Shown piece after piece: positions 38,101 to 48,653 of a DNA stretch of 64,000 nt. The position numbers and the translations under genes were made by a program. The DNA comes from Apus apus (lineage: Eukaryota > Chordata > Aves > Apodiformes > Apodidae). The DNA lies in the NCBI RefSeq assembly GCF_020740795.1, contig NC_067312.1:46524405-46588404 (forward strand). Direction: 5' to 3'. The notes beneath the pieces were generated by a model, which was given only the letters and a program-made list of their open reading frames with translations, searched no databases and was not told the DNA's origin. Each line of letters starts with the position of its first letter. The first letter of the stretch is position 1.

Positions 38101-40154
38101 TGCAAATTCACATTCACAAATGCTACTACCACTCAGCAGTCTTTTCTGTATTTTACATTAGCAGCAAATTAAAACAAGGTGCACATGCCTGACATCTCTA
38201 TATACAAGATAGCAGAAAAGACAAGCAAGGGTCACTGTGTATTCCCACAAAATTACACTCAGATCCTGCATGATTAAGATGCTTATAGACAAGCAGGAGG
38301 TAAAGGATACTCTTCACATACTTCCACACTTCTGGTAGATCACTGATAATCTCCAGTTCTTGTGCAAGAACTTCTTCATCAAAACTTCAGACTCTGCTGT
38401 TCACTCAACAGGTTATTTTGCCTTCTGTTGATAACCAGGGCAACGTATCCTTTAAATAAAATAAACTTGTAACCAGTGTATTAGTCTTACAGGCAGTAAT
38501 CTGACAAATTCGCACAACTGCAGCAGAATCTCAAAAGACGAGTTTCATACAACTGTCCAAGGAGAAACTGACAAACTTGTTACGATCGTCCTCTACAAAG
38601 ATGCTAATTAACTAGTGCACATTTCGTGCTGGAAGTTTCTCAGTTCCACAAGGTCAAATAATCTGCTGTTGGAGAAGTGAAAGACTGTAGATGTAAACAA
38701 CAGAACTGGCAACGACTTCATAAAGCAGTAATCCCAAACCAAGGGCCGTGCCCTTTCCGCAGGACATCAAAACACACAATTCAGTTATTACGACTTTAAC
38801 AGAAGCTTCTACTACAGGAAGAAATTGGTATCTTTAGAAAGAGTTGATGAGTTAAGCTTCACTGCCCATTGCAGGAGAATGGGAATTTGCAACAACTCAG
38901 CAAGGTAAAACCGGAGTCTCCTATGCAGAGATTCTCAGTATTTGGAACCACTATCCAGCTCTCAGATAATACAGATACAGAATCCAGGAACCCAAAACTC
39001 AACATCAGGCAAGTAGTAACAAGAACACTCACTAAAGCAGCTACAAATGCAAGGAGCTATAGCCCACCAAAACCACTGCAAAGACTTCCTGATATAAAAG
39101 TCAGCTGGCTCCCTACTCCCCCAAGAAACATTTAGCATCAAAACCTGGCAGCTGACAAACAACCTAGACTGCTCTTGAGCCCCCTCCCCTCCCGCCGCCC
39201 GGAAATAAGTTTTTGCGAAGAAGCTGAAGTGCCAGAAGCCTCACAGGTAACAAGCCAAGAAGCCTGGAAGCGTCAAACACCAAAGGAAAATGGCAAGGAT
39301 GACAGGCAATGAAATGCATCAAGAGAGACGCTGAATCACAATGAAAACTAAATACGTAGTGGAAGGGATCAGACTCCTCCATTTGTCTCTCAGGAGTATT
39401 TCTCAAATTTTCACTTACACGTCCAGGGGCCCGTTTCCCCTTCGAAGCCTTCCGTGTCGACTGTGAGAGCTCCGCCAAACTCCCCCTGGAGCATGCTTAA
39501 GCACAAGCACCCGGAGCAACGCTTCTGTTCTCACTTGTTTTGCAGAATCATAAAACCTTAAAGATCATCTAGTTCCAACCACACCGCCATAGGCAGGAAC
39601 TCCTTCCACTAGACCAGGTTGCTCCAAGAGAACTTCAAGGTATGCATCCACGACCAAACCACAATAAACTGTATTTTCCCCGACGCTGCTACCTGCACGC
39701 CACACCACGGCTGCCAAAAGTCAGGGCAAACACGGAACCTGCGGACGCGCTGCGGGACGAGGGCTATCCGCACTGGCAGCGCCCCACAGGCCCTCACTTC
39801 TCAGAGAAACCGGCTGCCGTCGGCCCGCCCGCCCCGAGCCGCCTCCCGCCGAAGAAGCGCCGCCAGCCTACCGGGCTGCGGCGGTCCTGCGGACGCAGGG
39901 GGACTCCAGAGCTGCCTGCTCTCCTTCTGGGACTCCTTGTTGCCACCGCCCGTCCTGCCGCCGGGACCGCCTCTCCTGGCGGCCGCCGCCTCGTCGCGCT
40001 TCTTGCGCTGCTGCCGGCGGCGCTCGGCCTCACACAGGATGTCGAAGGGGTCCGACTCGTCGTCCAGGAGCTGGTAGAAGCGGTTGGCGACGGCGCAGCC
40101 GAAACTCTCCTGCATGACGGCAGCCACCGGACTGCCCACCGTCCCCTTCATCAT
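20078..40154 (-). CDS. HABP4: HABP4 (Ki-1/57), RGG-box RNA-binding protein, complete coding region
   Basis: HABP4 and its paralogue SERBP1 are intrinsically disordered proteins that bind RNA, hyaluronan and inactive ribosomes and shuttle between nucleus and cytoplasm. Eight coding exons join in phase: 40154-39872, 32013-31866, 30997-30836, 30654-30583, 28946-28863, 23228-23060, 21364-21182 and 20134-20078. They total 1158 nt, or 385 residues plus TGA (human is 413 from memory). Landmarks in order: N-terminal [20 protein letters not shown]; an RG-rich stretch near residues 150-167; the acidic middle; [11 protein letters not shown] and EFNIRKPES near 270-300; [11 protein letters not shown] followed by a second RG-rich stretch near 335-355; and the C-terminal [12 protein letters not shown]. 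The first two codons are both ATG (40154 and 40151); human starts MKG, so either may serve. The promoter is a CpG island with a CCAAT cluster. The gene diverges from ZNF367 and converges on CDC14B. Confidence 0.95.
20135..21181 (-). other. HABP4 intron 7
   Basis: This intron of about 1.05 kb has consensus ends. No repeat or coding signal is seen inside it. Confidence 0.8.
21182..21364 (-). CDS. HABP4: HABP4 coding exon 7 (second RG-rich box)
   Basis: The exon reads [19 protein letters not shown] then [18 protein letters not shown] and an RG-rich run [12 protein letters not shown], ending PRPQVV. The human counterpart is DDYEDDSHVFRKPANDITSQ. Acceptor ccttttag, donor GTG|gtaatg, phase 0. Confidence 0.97.
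21365..23059 (-). other. HABP4 intron 6
   Basis: This intron of about 1.7 kb is AT-rich. I recognise no mobile element or extra exon in it. Confidence 0.8.
23060..23228 (-). CDS. HABP4: HABP4 coding exon 6
   Basis: The exon reads [19 protein letters not shown] then [20 protein letters not shown] and [18 protein letters not shown] and EFNIRKP are the strongest shared motifs of the HABP4/SERBP1 family. Acceptor aactttag, donor GAT|gtaagc, leaving phase 0. Confidence 0.97.
23229..28862 (-). other. HABP4 intron 5
   Basis: This intron of about 5.6 kb has no CR1 or LTR that I can recognise. Short A and T runs and a TA-rich patch near 25.9-26.0 kb are the only visible structure. Confidence 0.75.
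28863..28946 (-). CDS. HABP4: HABP4 coding exon 5
   Basis: The 84-nt acidic exon reads [19 protein letters not shown] then TSEGEPLN, ending AA|gtatag. It corresponds to the human VEPTAPMEEPTVVEE region. The donor gtatag is weaker than average. Its last coding part repeats the first part of exon 6 (SEGEP). Confidence 0.88.
28947..30582 (-). other. HABP4 intron 4
   Basis: This intron of about 1.6 kb has no recognisable repeat or coding signal apart from short A-runs. Confidence 0.75.
30583..30654 (-). CDS. HABP4: HABP4 coding exon 4
   Basis: This small 72-nt exon reads [20 protein letters not shown] then VKT. The GGG..NWG pattern resembles the SERBP1 segment around SHNWGTVKDE and the human HABP4 GGCGVRTWGSGKD segment. 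Its phases (in 2, out 2) fit both neighbours. It is the least conserved of the exons, and its limits rest on splice sites (tttctag at 30655 and AG|gtacaa at 30582) and frame. Confidence 0.8.
30836..30997 (-). CDS. HABP4: HABP4 coding exon 3 (first RG-rich box)
   Basis: The exon encodes [11 protein letters not shown], then [18 protein letters not shown] and [17 protein letters not shown]. The RG/RGG repeats are the type methylated by PRMT1 and used for RNA binding in this family. Acceptor ttttttag, donor AAAAT|gtaagt. The following intron is short (181 bp). Confidence 0.95.
30998..31865 (-). other. HABP4 intron 2
   Basis: This 868-bp intron joins phase-2 exon ends. Nothing else is seen in it. 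Confidence 0.85.
31866..32013 (-). CDS. HABP4: HABP4 coding exon 2
   Basis: The acceptor follows a TG-rich tract (tgtgtgtgtag). The exon begins with two bases finishing Gly and reads [15 protein letters not shown] onward to a basic and aromatic stretch ending [10 protein letters not shown]. It matches the family motif in which human has QKRTPRRGEQQGWN. The donor is AAAG|gtacgt, phase 2. Confidence 0.93.
35814..35833. repeat. A-run of about 20 in HABP4 intron 1
   Basis: A mononucleotide run after tatcccc. No coding or retroelement sequence is recognised next to it. Confidence 0.9.
36885..37296 (+). mobile_element. CR1 LINE, 3' end fragment
   Basis: The segment has the CR1 C-terminal and 3' UTR pattern in + orientation: cctggagaagaaaaggttca, then ggaacaacctccctagggat, aaggttttcaagatgcaacc and the tail gttgttctgtgatgaa. 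It is about 410 bp, 5'-truncated, diverged, and in HABP4 intron 1. Confidence 0.85.
39541..39635 (-). mobile_element. CR1 LINE, short 3' scrap
   Basis: On the + strand cagaatcataaaaccttaaa, then gatcatctagttccaaccac and ccactagaccaggttgctcc is the reverse complement of the CR1 3' end. About 95 bp survive, ending close to the HABP4 CpG island. Confidence 0.8.
39872..40154 (-). CDS. HABP4: HABP4 coding exon 1
   Basis: It encodes [20 protein letters not shown] and on through [17 protein letters not shown], a basic RRRQQRKKR segment and a Gly/Arg-rich linker. It ends CCCG|gtaggc one base into a Gly codon. The MQESFG...[10 protein letters not shown] block is the family's N-terminal signature. The donor is non-consensus just upstream of the junction, but the phase fits exon 2 exactly. 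Confidence 0.92.
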
Positions 40155-40354
40155 CGCCGCGGTCGGCTCCTCACCCCCCGCCCCACGCCTGCCGGCGCTG
40201 CGGCCGACCTCGCGACTGCCTGTGCGCAGGACTGAACCAACCCGCCCGGTGGAAGGCAGCGTCAGGGAAACGAGAACAACCCCGACCTCACCGCTCCCAT
40301 CACCGCCACACCGTTACCATTGCCCTTGCCCCGCCCTTCCCTCAGCTGCGGCAG

Positions 40355-40554
40355 CCAATCGAGCTTGGGAGCTCCGAGCAGCCGCGCAGCCGTCGCCAAT
40401 CAGCGCCGCCGGGCCCTGCGCCGAGATGCGTCACCAATGCTGAATAATAGCAAGGGCGAGCAGCCAATCCCGGCTTTCAACTTCGCCCCGCCCTCGACTG
40501 GCGGCTACACCCAATTAGCGTGTGCAGAGCCAGCTGAGAGCCGCGCTGACCAAT
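40355..40554 (+). promoter_or_regulatory. Cluster of six CCAAT (NF-Y) boxes upstream of HABP4
   Basis: CCAAT occurs on the + strand at 40355, 40396, 40434, 40464, 40511 and 40550, always in the same orientation (ATTGG relative to HABP4). Spacings are 41, 38, 30, 47 and 39 bp. CCAAT is the core bound by the NF-Y trimer. The first box starts about 200 bp upstream of the HABP4 start codon. Occupancy is inferred. Confidence 0.75.
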
Positions 40555-40699
40555 GCGGTACCGCTCATGGCTTTGGGGCTGATTAATTATTTATGAGTAT
40601 GCAGCGTTCAAGCGTCGCTACTGCTCGCCCGGGCTGCCCGCCGCCTGCTCGAGCCCGGAGCTCAGGGTGGGAGGTGCAGCCAGGACACAGCCCCCGACA

Positions 40700-43600
40700 C
40701 GGCCTGGGCCACAGTCCACGCACCTGCACTACAGGCCAGTCACCTATCGGTGCTTTGGACACAGCGACGGCAAGAGGCTGGCAAACATCCTATCTATTGT
40801 ATGCGTGTCTGAGCTTGTATTCTGGTGTCATTGCATAACTGTCAACACGGGCCTTTTAATAGAACCCAGGTGCACTAATGAGTGATTAATGAAAGAAGGA
40901 GCATACTGGACTAGGAGCTCCAGGGGCAACTCTGCTTTAGGTTGCCAGCACACTTCCATTAACTAGCCTGGTATTCCCACAGTGTCTGTATTGCCTCTTT
41001 ATCCTTAAACCTGTGGGGGTGGTTAAGTGGGCAAAGCTCTGCAAGCACTTGCAGTAATGCAGCAGCTTACAAATGCAGCTGTACAGCAAGACACACAGGT
41101 TTCACAGTTTAACTTGGATTGCTGCTCTGTTCAGCAAAACCAGCAAACAGCTCCCTGGTCCAACACCAGGCCTCCACAATGTGAGACTGTATGTGCAGGC
41201 ATCCCTGTGACTCTAACAGCCCTGTCAGTCACAGCCAGTGATGCCTGGAGTAAGCTGCAAGTCCTTCTACAATATCAGGTTTATAAATACAACCAACAGC
41301 ACGAACAGTTCTGTAGGCTCAACATGGTTCATTCACAGAGGACAAGCAACTGCATAGAGAAAACATCCTATCAGCTAGCATAACCCCAAACACAAGCTGT
41401 AAAAATCTCAGCCCTTCAGACACAATCACAAAATCACAGAATTGCATAATGTTAGGGGTTGGAAGGAACCTCCAAAGATCATCAAGTCCAACCTCCCTGC
41501 CAGAGCAGGACCAAAAATGCAACAGCTAGGGCAGATCACTCAGAAAGGCATCCAGATAGGTCCAGAGAAGGAGACTTCACAACCTCTCTGGGGAGCCTGT
41601 TCCAGTGCTCTCTAAATTTCACAGTAAAGAAGTTCTTCCTCATGTTGAGGTGGAACTTCCTCATGCTTAAGTTTGAACTCTTTGCCCCTCATCCTATCAT
41701 AGGGCACAAGTGAAAAGAGGTTGTTCCTGCCTTCTTGATGCCCAGCCCTCATGTATTTATAGACATTAATTAGATTTCCCCTCAATCTTCTCCTCTCTAG
41801 ACTGAAAAGCCCGAGGTCTCTTAGTCTTTCCTCATAAGACAGGTGTTCCAGACCCTTCATCATCCTCGTAGCCCTCTGTTGGACTCTCTCAATAGATCCC
41901 TGTCCCTCTTGAGCTGGGGAGCCCAGAACTGGACACAATACTCCAAGTGAGGTCTTATCAGGGCCGAGTAGAGGGGGAGGAGAACCTCCCTCAATCTGCT
42001 GAAGACACTCCTCCTAATGCACTCCAAGATACCATTGGCCTTCTTGGCCACAAGGGCACATTGTTGTCTCATGGATAACCTGTTGTCTACCAGGACTCCA
42101 AGGCCCTTCTCCACGGAGCTGCTCTCTACCAGATCACCTCCTGTACTGGTGCATTTTGTTGTTCCTTCCCAGGTGCAGGACTCTGCACTTGCTCTTGTTG
42201 AACCTCATTAGGTTCCTCTTTGCCCAGCTCTTCAGCCTGTCCAAACCTTGCTGAATGGCTGCACAGCCTTCAGGTGAATTAGTCAAGACTCCCAGCTTCG
42301 TGTCATCAGCAAACTTGATGAGAAGACACTCTGTCCCGTCACCAAGGTCATTGCTAAAAATGTTGAACAGAACAGGACTGAGCACTGATCCCTAAGAGAC
42401 TCCAATAGTTACAGGTCTCTACCTGCACTCTGCACGATTGACCACCACTCTTTGGGCTCTATTGTCTAGCTAGTTCTTAATCCATCTCACTATCCATTCT
42501 TTTATCTGACATATTCTGAGTTTGCTTACAAAGATGTTATGGCAGATTGTGTCAAAAGCCTTGCTAAGGTCAAGGTAAACTACATCCACTGGTCTCCCTA
42601 CATCTATCCATTCAGTCACAACATCATAGAAGGCTATCAGATTAGTCAAGCATGATTTCCCCTTGGTAAATCCATGCTGACTACTCCTGATAAACCTTAT
42701 TCTCTTCCATGTGCTTAGAGGTGACCTCCAAAATGAGTCACTCCATCATTTTTCCAGGGATGGAGGTGAGGCTGACTGGTCTGTAATTTCATGGGTCTTC
42801 CTTCTTGCCCTTTTTGAGGACTGGAGTGACATTTGTCTTCCTCCAGTTCTCAGGCACCTTTCCTGTTTGCAATGATCTTTCAAAAATGATGGAGAGTGGT
42901 AGGCCAGCTCTCTCAACACTCTTGGGTGCATCTCATCAGGGCCCATGGACTTGTGCACATTCAATTTACATAACTGATCTCTGACCCACTCTTCACTAGT
43001 GGAGAGTCTTCCCTCCTCCAGGCTTCCTCTCCTATATCCAGGGTTTGAAGCTCACAAGGACTGGTCTTAGTAAAGACTGAAACAAAGAAGGTTCTCAGCA
43101 ACTCTGCCTTCTCTGCATCCTCTACTACCAGGGCTCCCACCTCATTCAGCAGTGTGCCCACATTTTCCCTATTCTTCCTTTTACTACTGATAGACTTGAA
43201 GAAGCTCTTTTTGTTCTCCTTTACTTCCTTTGCCAGTTTAAGTTCTAAGAGGGCTTTGGCCTTTCTTGTTGCCTTCCTACATACCCTAACAATGCTCCTG
43301 TAGTTCTTCCAAGTGACAAGTCCCTTCTTCCACAAACTGTACGTTTCTTTCTTCCATGAGGCTTCCTCAGAAGATCCTTGTTTATCCATGCAGGTCATTT
43401 ACCACTTCTGCCTGATTTTCTACCTGAAGGAATGCACCTATCTTGGGCTTGCAGGAAATGGTATTTAAAAACTGACCAGCTTTCCTGGGCTCCCTTTCCT
43501 TCCAGAGTTTTAGCCCATGGGATTCCTACAGATAGATATTTGAAGAGTCCAAAGTTAGCCCTGCAGAAGTCCAGGGTTGTAATCCTACTTACTGCCCTGC

Positions 43601-46600
43601 TTCTTCCTTGTAAAATACTAAACTCCAGCATATCACGGTCACTGTCACCAAGGCTATTCCCAACCTTAATGTCCCCAACCAGACCTTCTTTATTTGTTAA
43701 TGTAAGGTCTAGCAGTGCTCCTCTCCTTGTTGGTTCTTCCACTATCTGCATTAGAAAATTATCATCAGTGCACTGCAAGAACCTTTTGGACTGGACCTGC
43801 TTTGCTGTGTGGGCTTTCCAACAAATATCAGGGTGATTGAAGTCACCCATAAGTACTAGTGAGTGTGATCTAGATGATCCAGTTGACTGTTGAAGACCTC
43901 ATCAACACCTTCTTCTTAGGTTCATGGTCTATAGTAGACACCCACAACAGTTTCACCTTCAATTGCATGTCCCTTCTTACCCACAAGCTTGCAACCTATT
44001 CTGCCTCCCTCCCTGGATAGAACTTGATGCATTCCAGTTTCTCTCATACATAAAGAACAACACCACCACCTTTGCCTCATTGCTCTGTCTTTCCTAAATA
44101 GTACATAGCCATCCACGACAATATTCAGTCATGGGAACTGTCCCAACATGTTTTGCCCAGAGAATGCTGATTGCCGATTGTGATTTTTGTGATGAGGCTA
44201 TGTTTTTATCCTTATTATTCACAGGAAACTTAACACTTCCTCTATTACCATAATTTCACTGTATATCCCACCTTGCTTTGAAATTATTCTTATCCTTTGT
44301 GCAGGACTTCAAAACTAAGTAAGACTCCCTGCTGTGCTTCAAAAGGCAGGATTAGAGACAGTGCTGGCAGTGCTACAAACATCCCTTCCCCCTCAGAGGG
44401 CAGATAGGTTTGGGCACAACACCATGGTACAAAATATGTTACATCCACTACATGTTACTCCATGCCCTAAACATAATCACTGTGCATGTAGACCCACTTG
44501 TGCAGGGCATTCTTGTGACAGACTCAAACCAAGTCCATGAGACTGTGCCCTTTCTAACTTCACCACAGTTTTGCATCAATGGAAATAATGACAGCAACAT
44601 AGTTCGGGCTATTATCTGCTCAGAAACAGCTTTACAAAATCCTGGTAGTCACATTGAATCTCTTATGCTCTGACATGCTTCAAATTCAAGCAGGAAATTC
44701 TTAACTCAGTGAAGAGAATATATTATCATTGTTTATGCACAGTTCTTAAATTGTAAAGAATATAGCTAGCCATAATTAAAAACAAACAAAAAATAATTCT
44801 GAAGATACTTCCATGAATATTGTATGTTTATCAATGGTGGTAGTTACTTTATTTTGTAGAAAGATGAAACTACCTATATTTCCAGTGAAAATAAGGAATC
44901 GGAAAACTGAAATAATAAATTAACACCACCACATTACAACACAACAACAACAAAACCCCACCAAATCTTTTGCAGGCCTTTGTAGAGATATTTGAAATCA
45001 ATTGCAGCATCCACACTAGATTTTCTCAAGAAACAGCATATCCAGAAAGCTTCTTAGAAATTTTTGAAACATTTTTATTTAAAACATTCTACATCTAGAA
45101 CCAAAGCCTCCAGAAGCTGTACTGTATATGAAAAATGGCAGACAAAAATGTGTCAGTAGTGACCATAGAGACAATGTGCTTGCTTTGAAGGTCATAGTAT
45201 CTTTGGAGAGGGATAAATACAAGGAATTCAGAAATATTTCAACAGTAAGATTAGAGATTCACTGTTTTGTGGTATATGGCTTTGTTTTCACAAAGTTTCA
45301 AGAGATCAAAAACAAGTATCACTTTGGAATATCACTAGAAATGGTTGAAGCACACTTGAGAGAGACAAAGTACATTCTTTCCTCTTCAACTATCTAAGAA
45401 GATACCTTTTTTATTTGTGTTCTGTTTCAGTTTGTAAAATATAGCATTGACCCACATCAGGGAGTTGGCTGTTCTACATTTTATTTCTGAGTTTATCATC
45501 CTCAAACGCCTGAATTGTGATATCTTTCTTAAGTCTTAACTAGCCAGACAGAACATGGCTACTTTTTCCTTGTGTTCTGTTGAATTGGTACTCCCTAGCC
45601 TTTCACTATTTATGTATTATATTGTGTGTAAAAAAAGGTAATTTTTGTTGTACAAATATGTAGTATTTGATCTGATCATAGGTTGCATAATGTTTCACTA
45701 TCTGGGTCTGTTCCCTCTCGGAAAGAACATTTTCTTTTTTCTCTACTAACACTAAAATATTAATGCTTTTATACATTGAACTAGTAGCATAGCACCAAAA
45801 TACTATCAAGAGCAAACATATTTAATATTGCTAAGATACTACAGCCCAGGTGATTATTTTAGAACTGTTTTGACATAATGTTACATGAATTATTATTTTA
45901 ATACATATGACTATCTTGAAAAGCAGTGTATTTTAAGGCCTTTAGGCCACAGACATCCTGTGTGCACGTTTCCTCTTCCAGCAGCAGGATTTGGACAGAT
46001 ATCACTTCTCTCTTTTTGGTCATTGTTATAACTACATGAAACACTACTATTCAGAGCAACCAGAATACCAGAAGAGGCATCAGCTCACCTCTTCCTTCTC
46101 TTGTGCTGCCTCCATTAACAAAAATATATCATTTGGCATTAGAAAAATATATAGGATCCACATTACAGAAGTTAGTTTGCCAAGCCCTTCAATGTCATTA
46201 CAAAATTCAATGTGTACACACTGAGGTTGTATAGGGTAAGTATAGAGTTACTCAGTTACTTGTAACGCATTGCATCATTCATAATATCTGTAATTTTATG
46301 TACCAAATAATAACATTAATTTCAGCAGTCACTGGAGTTCCTCAGCAGGTACACATACTACTTAAAGCACCAGTTGTGCAGTTTTAGAAAGTTACCAAGG
46401 GCATTCACAGTTTGGTTTTGTGATGTAATTATTTTGAGTAATTTTTTATTTTTTTTTTTGCCAAATAGATTTTAACATACCTTTTTGCATTACCACTCCT
46501 CAGCAACATTGTTGTCTAACTGGAACTTTCGTCCACAGGTTATTTTTAAGGCTGGAGCTTTTCAAAATGGGTTGTATTTATGCAGGTGGAAACACATTTG

Positions 46601-47880
46601 CTCATTTTGGAAACAAAAGTTACAGGATGCAGTTTTCTTTCCGGCACACCAGGCATAATAGTGACAGGACTTTGACAATATTTGAGAAGCTGGGGTATGA
46701 TTACTATGAACAAGAATTTACCTAAGTAAAAATTACGGGTTTTTTCAGTTAGTTTAAAAGGAGACATGTGATAAACAAAAGTGTAATTAATAATGAAAGG
46801 GCTGCCTATCTCTGGATAGATACTTAATAAGGTAGTCCAGTACTAGTCTTTATGTTGGAAGAACTGGAAGGAATTTCCCATTATCCAAAGGAGGGGGAGG
46901 CGTGGGGTGTTAATTGTTAGCCTTACACTGCAAATGTGCTCTTCCCTATGCTTTCCTGCTCTTGTCAACAGGGACAGTTGCTAAGACTCTTACAAGACAG
47001 CAATCTAGGACAGACCAACTACAGTGAACAAAGCAGAACAGTGAAACAAACTTTCACTGTTTTTACAGCTTTGTGCCTTCTCTGTGCTCTTAATACTTGT
47101 CTCAAAATCCAGCTATTAATGTCAGAAATGTGAGTTACTTTTTTCACAACCTGTATCTAGTCAATAAAACTCACTGTGATGGTAAGACAGTGAGACAAAA
47201 GTAGCATGCAATATGCTACTAGTAAGTTTTTGCTTAAAAGGTCACAGAAAATGCCAAGAAAATGGCTCCTGCTCTAGAACAGTGGGTTCTGCTACTTAAA
47301 AAGAGAAAACCAGCATGAAATAAACAAAGTACTGCTGTATCTGATAAAGCTATAGCCTTTTTAGTTTCAAGTAACCAGGTTTCCAAAGGATTCAGTAAAT
47401 GAGGCACAATGGTTACTTGCAGTTCTAAAAACTGAACATAAAACCTGCTTCATGCATTTACCACCTAAATACAGATCAGTATACACCACCATATTTCCAA
47501 ATCATTCCTTGCTACCACCAAATCTTTCACAGATCAGCCATATACCTCTTACTTACACAGGTGAATTACGGCTGACACAAACCTTAAGTTTCCAGTGAAC
47601 GTGGGAGCCTTGTACCCGCAGCTTCCCTGCCTGCAGCAGTTTCTGCAAACAGGCTGCACTAGATAGGGTCTTAATTTCAAAGGATGTATGCTGTAAATCG
47701 AGTTTAAGATACCACTTTAGTAATCGCGGAGTTAAGTTTTTGAACAGCTGTGTTATATCGGGAGAAAAAAACAAACAACAAACAAAACGCAAATAAACAA
47801 CCCCGCCCCTCAAAAGCGAATACAGTAAAATTACTGTACAAACTTTTAATACCACGTGTCTGAAAAAAAATCCTGAAATA
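40700..47880. other. HABP4-ZNF367 divergent intergenic region
   Basis: Apart from the CR1 at about 41422-44230 I see no gene. The open frames at 41027-41383 (+, 118 codons) and 45128-45397 (+, 89 codons) match nothing I recognise. 44.2-47.8 kb is ordinary AT-rich sequence. Confidence 0.6.
41422..44230 (-). mobile_element. CR1 LINE, 2.8 kb, 5'-truncated
   Basis: This is a - strand non-LTR retrotransposon keeping most of ORF2. Reading along the - strand from its 5' side: endonuclease sequence (GYVLFRKDR near 44.1 kb; MGDFNHPDICW at 43850), a linker, then reverse transcriptase with DEMHPRVLRELA near 42.93 kb and the catalytic FADDTKLG near 42.32 kb. The thumb/C-terminal part follows (LGVLVDNRLS, RPHLEYCVQFWAPQ near 42.0 kb), and the 3' end at 41422 has the CR1 tail (gaattgcataatgttagggg on the + strand). 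ORF1 and the endonuclease N-terminus are missing. The coding sequence is spread over more than one frame with stops, so the copy is dead. A complete CR1 is about 4.5 kb. Confidence 0.93.
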
Positions 47881-48135
47881 ACGGGCTCGCAGCCCATGGG
47901 AGCCGGTACGGAGGCGGGTCAGGGCAGCCCCCGCAGCTGTTTGGGACATCTCCCACCGGCTTCTTAAGTTCCCGGGACCCGGAGCAACACGGCGCCGGGC
48001 GGAGTGGCCGCCAGCCCCGCCGCTCACCGCGGGAAGAAGACGGTGGAAGGGCAGCCCCGCACAACCGCCAGCGCTGCCAGCCCTGCCGCCTCTGCAGCGC
48101 CCTCCGGCTCCGTCCGCACCGCGCTGGCGGCCGCG

Positions 48136-48240
48136 GCACCTCCCCGCGCGGCACCTCCCCGCGCGGCACCTCCCCGCGCGGCACCTCCCCGCGCGGCACC
48201 TCCCCGCGCGGCACCTCCCCGCGCGGCACCCCCCCGCGCG
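48136..48240. repeat. 15-bp minisatellite, seven copies
   Basis: The unit gcacctccccgcgcg is repeated seven times without a break. Six copies are identical, and the seventh (48226-48240) has one T to C change. It lies about 870 bp upstream of the ZNF367 start codon. The unit length is a multiple of three, so overlapping frames read as APPRA-type or GEVPR-type repeats, but there is no evidence for translation. Confidence 0.97.
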
Positions 48241-48653
48241 CCAGCCGCTCCCACGCAGCAGGAAGCGCTGCCCCGCCAAACGGCTCCGTCAAAGCGCCCA
48301 CGTGACGCGCCGCGCAGATAGCCGCGCGCGCCAAGGCCCCACGCGGCCCCGATTTGCCCGGTCATTCCAGCTAGCGCGCGCCAAACAGCCCCGGCCCCTC
48401 CCGCCGCCGCCGCGGGCCAATCAGCTCCCGCCCAGAGGACGCGCCGCGCCGGGGCCGGGCGTGGCGCTGCCCGCGGCCCGCGAGCCCACTCAGTTTCGAA
48501 TTCCGCCAGTGAGCCGGCCGCTTGTCCAGTCGGACGGCAGAAGCGAAGTGCGTCACGCTCAGACCCCGCCCCCGAGGGCGGGACCGAAGGTTCCCCACCC
48601 AGCGGTTGGTCGGCGGGAACCGCCGCTCTGTGACGGTTGCGCCGGGTCGGGTG

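Larger units (their letters stand above)
32014..39871 (-). other. HABP4 intron 1
   Basis: This intron of about 7.9 kb contains a CR1 fragment on the + strand (about 36885-37296), another CR1 scrap (about 39541-39635) and an A-run of about 20 at 35814-35833. A 134-codon open frame at 34022-34426 (+) has no recognisable similarity and is probably chance. Confidence 0.8.
39660..40700. promoter_or_regulatory. CpG island over HABP4 exon 1 and promoter
   Basis: This is a G+C-rich, CpG-dense stretch in an otherwise AT-rich interval, spanning HABP4 coding exon 1 and about 500 bp upstream. It contains GC boxes (ccgcccttcc, cgccccgccc) and a run of CCAAT boxes. There is no TATA box at a suitable position, so a dispersed CpG-type promoter is likely. 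Confidence 0.85.

Noticed and set aside
39619-40443. + strand open frames of 119-197 codons over HABP4 exon 1
   Set aside because: They are shadows of HABP4 exon 1 and its CpG island; the - strand carries the recognisable protein.
41027-41383. 118-codon + strand open frame between HABP4 and ZNF367
   Set aside because: Gln-rich with no similarity I recognise; ends just before the CR1. Chance is the simplest reading.
45128-45397. 89-codon + strand open frame in the intergenic region
   Set aside because: No recognisable family and no supporting signals.
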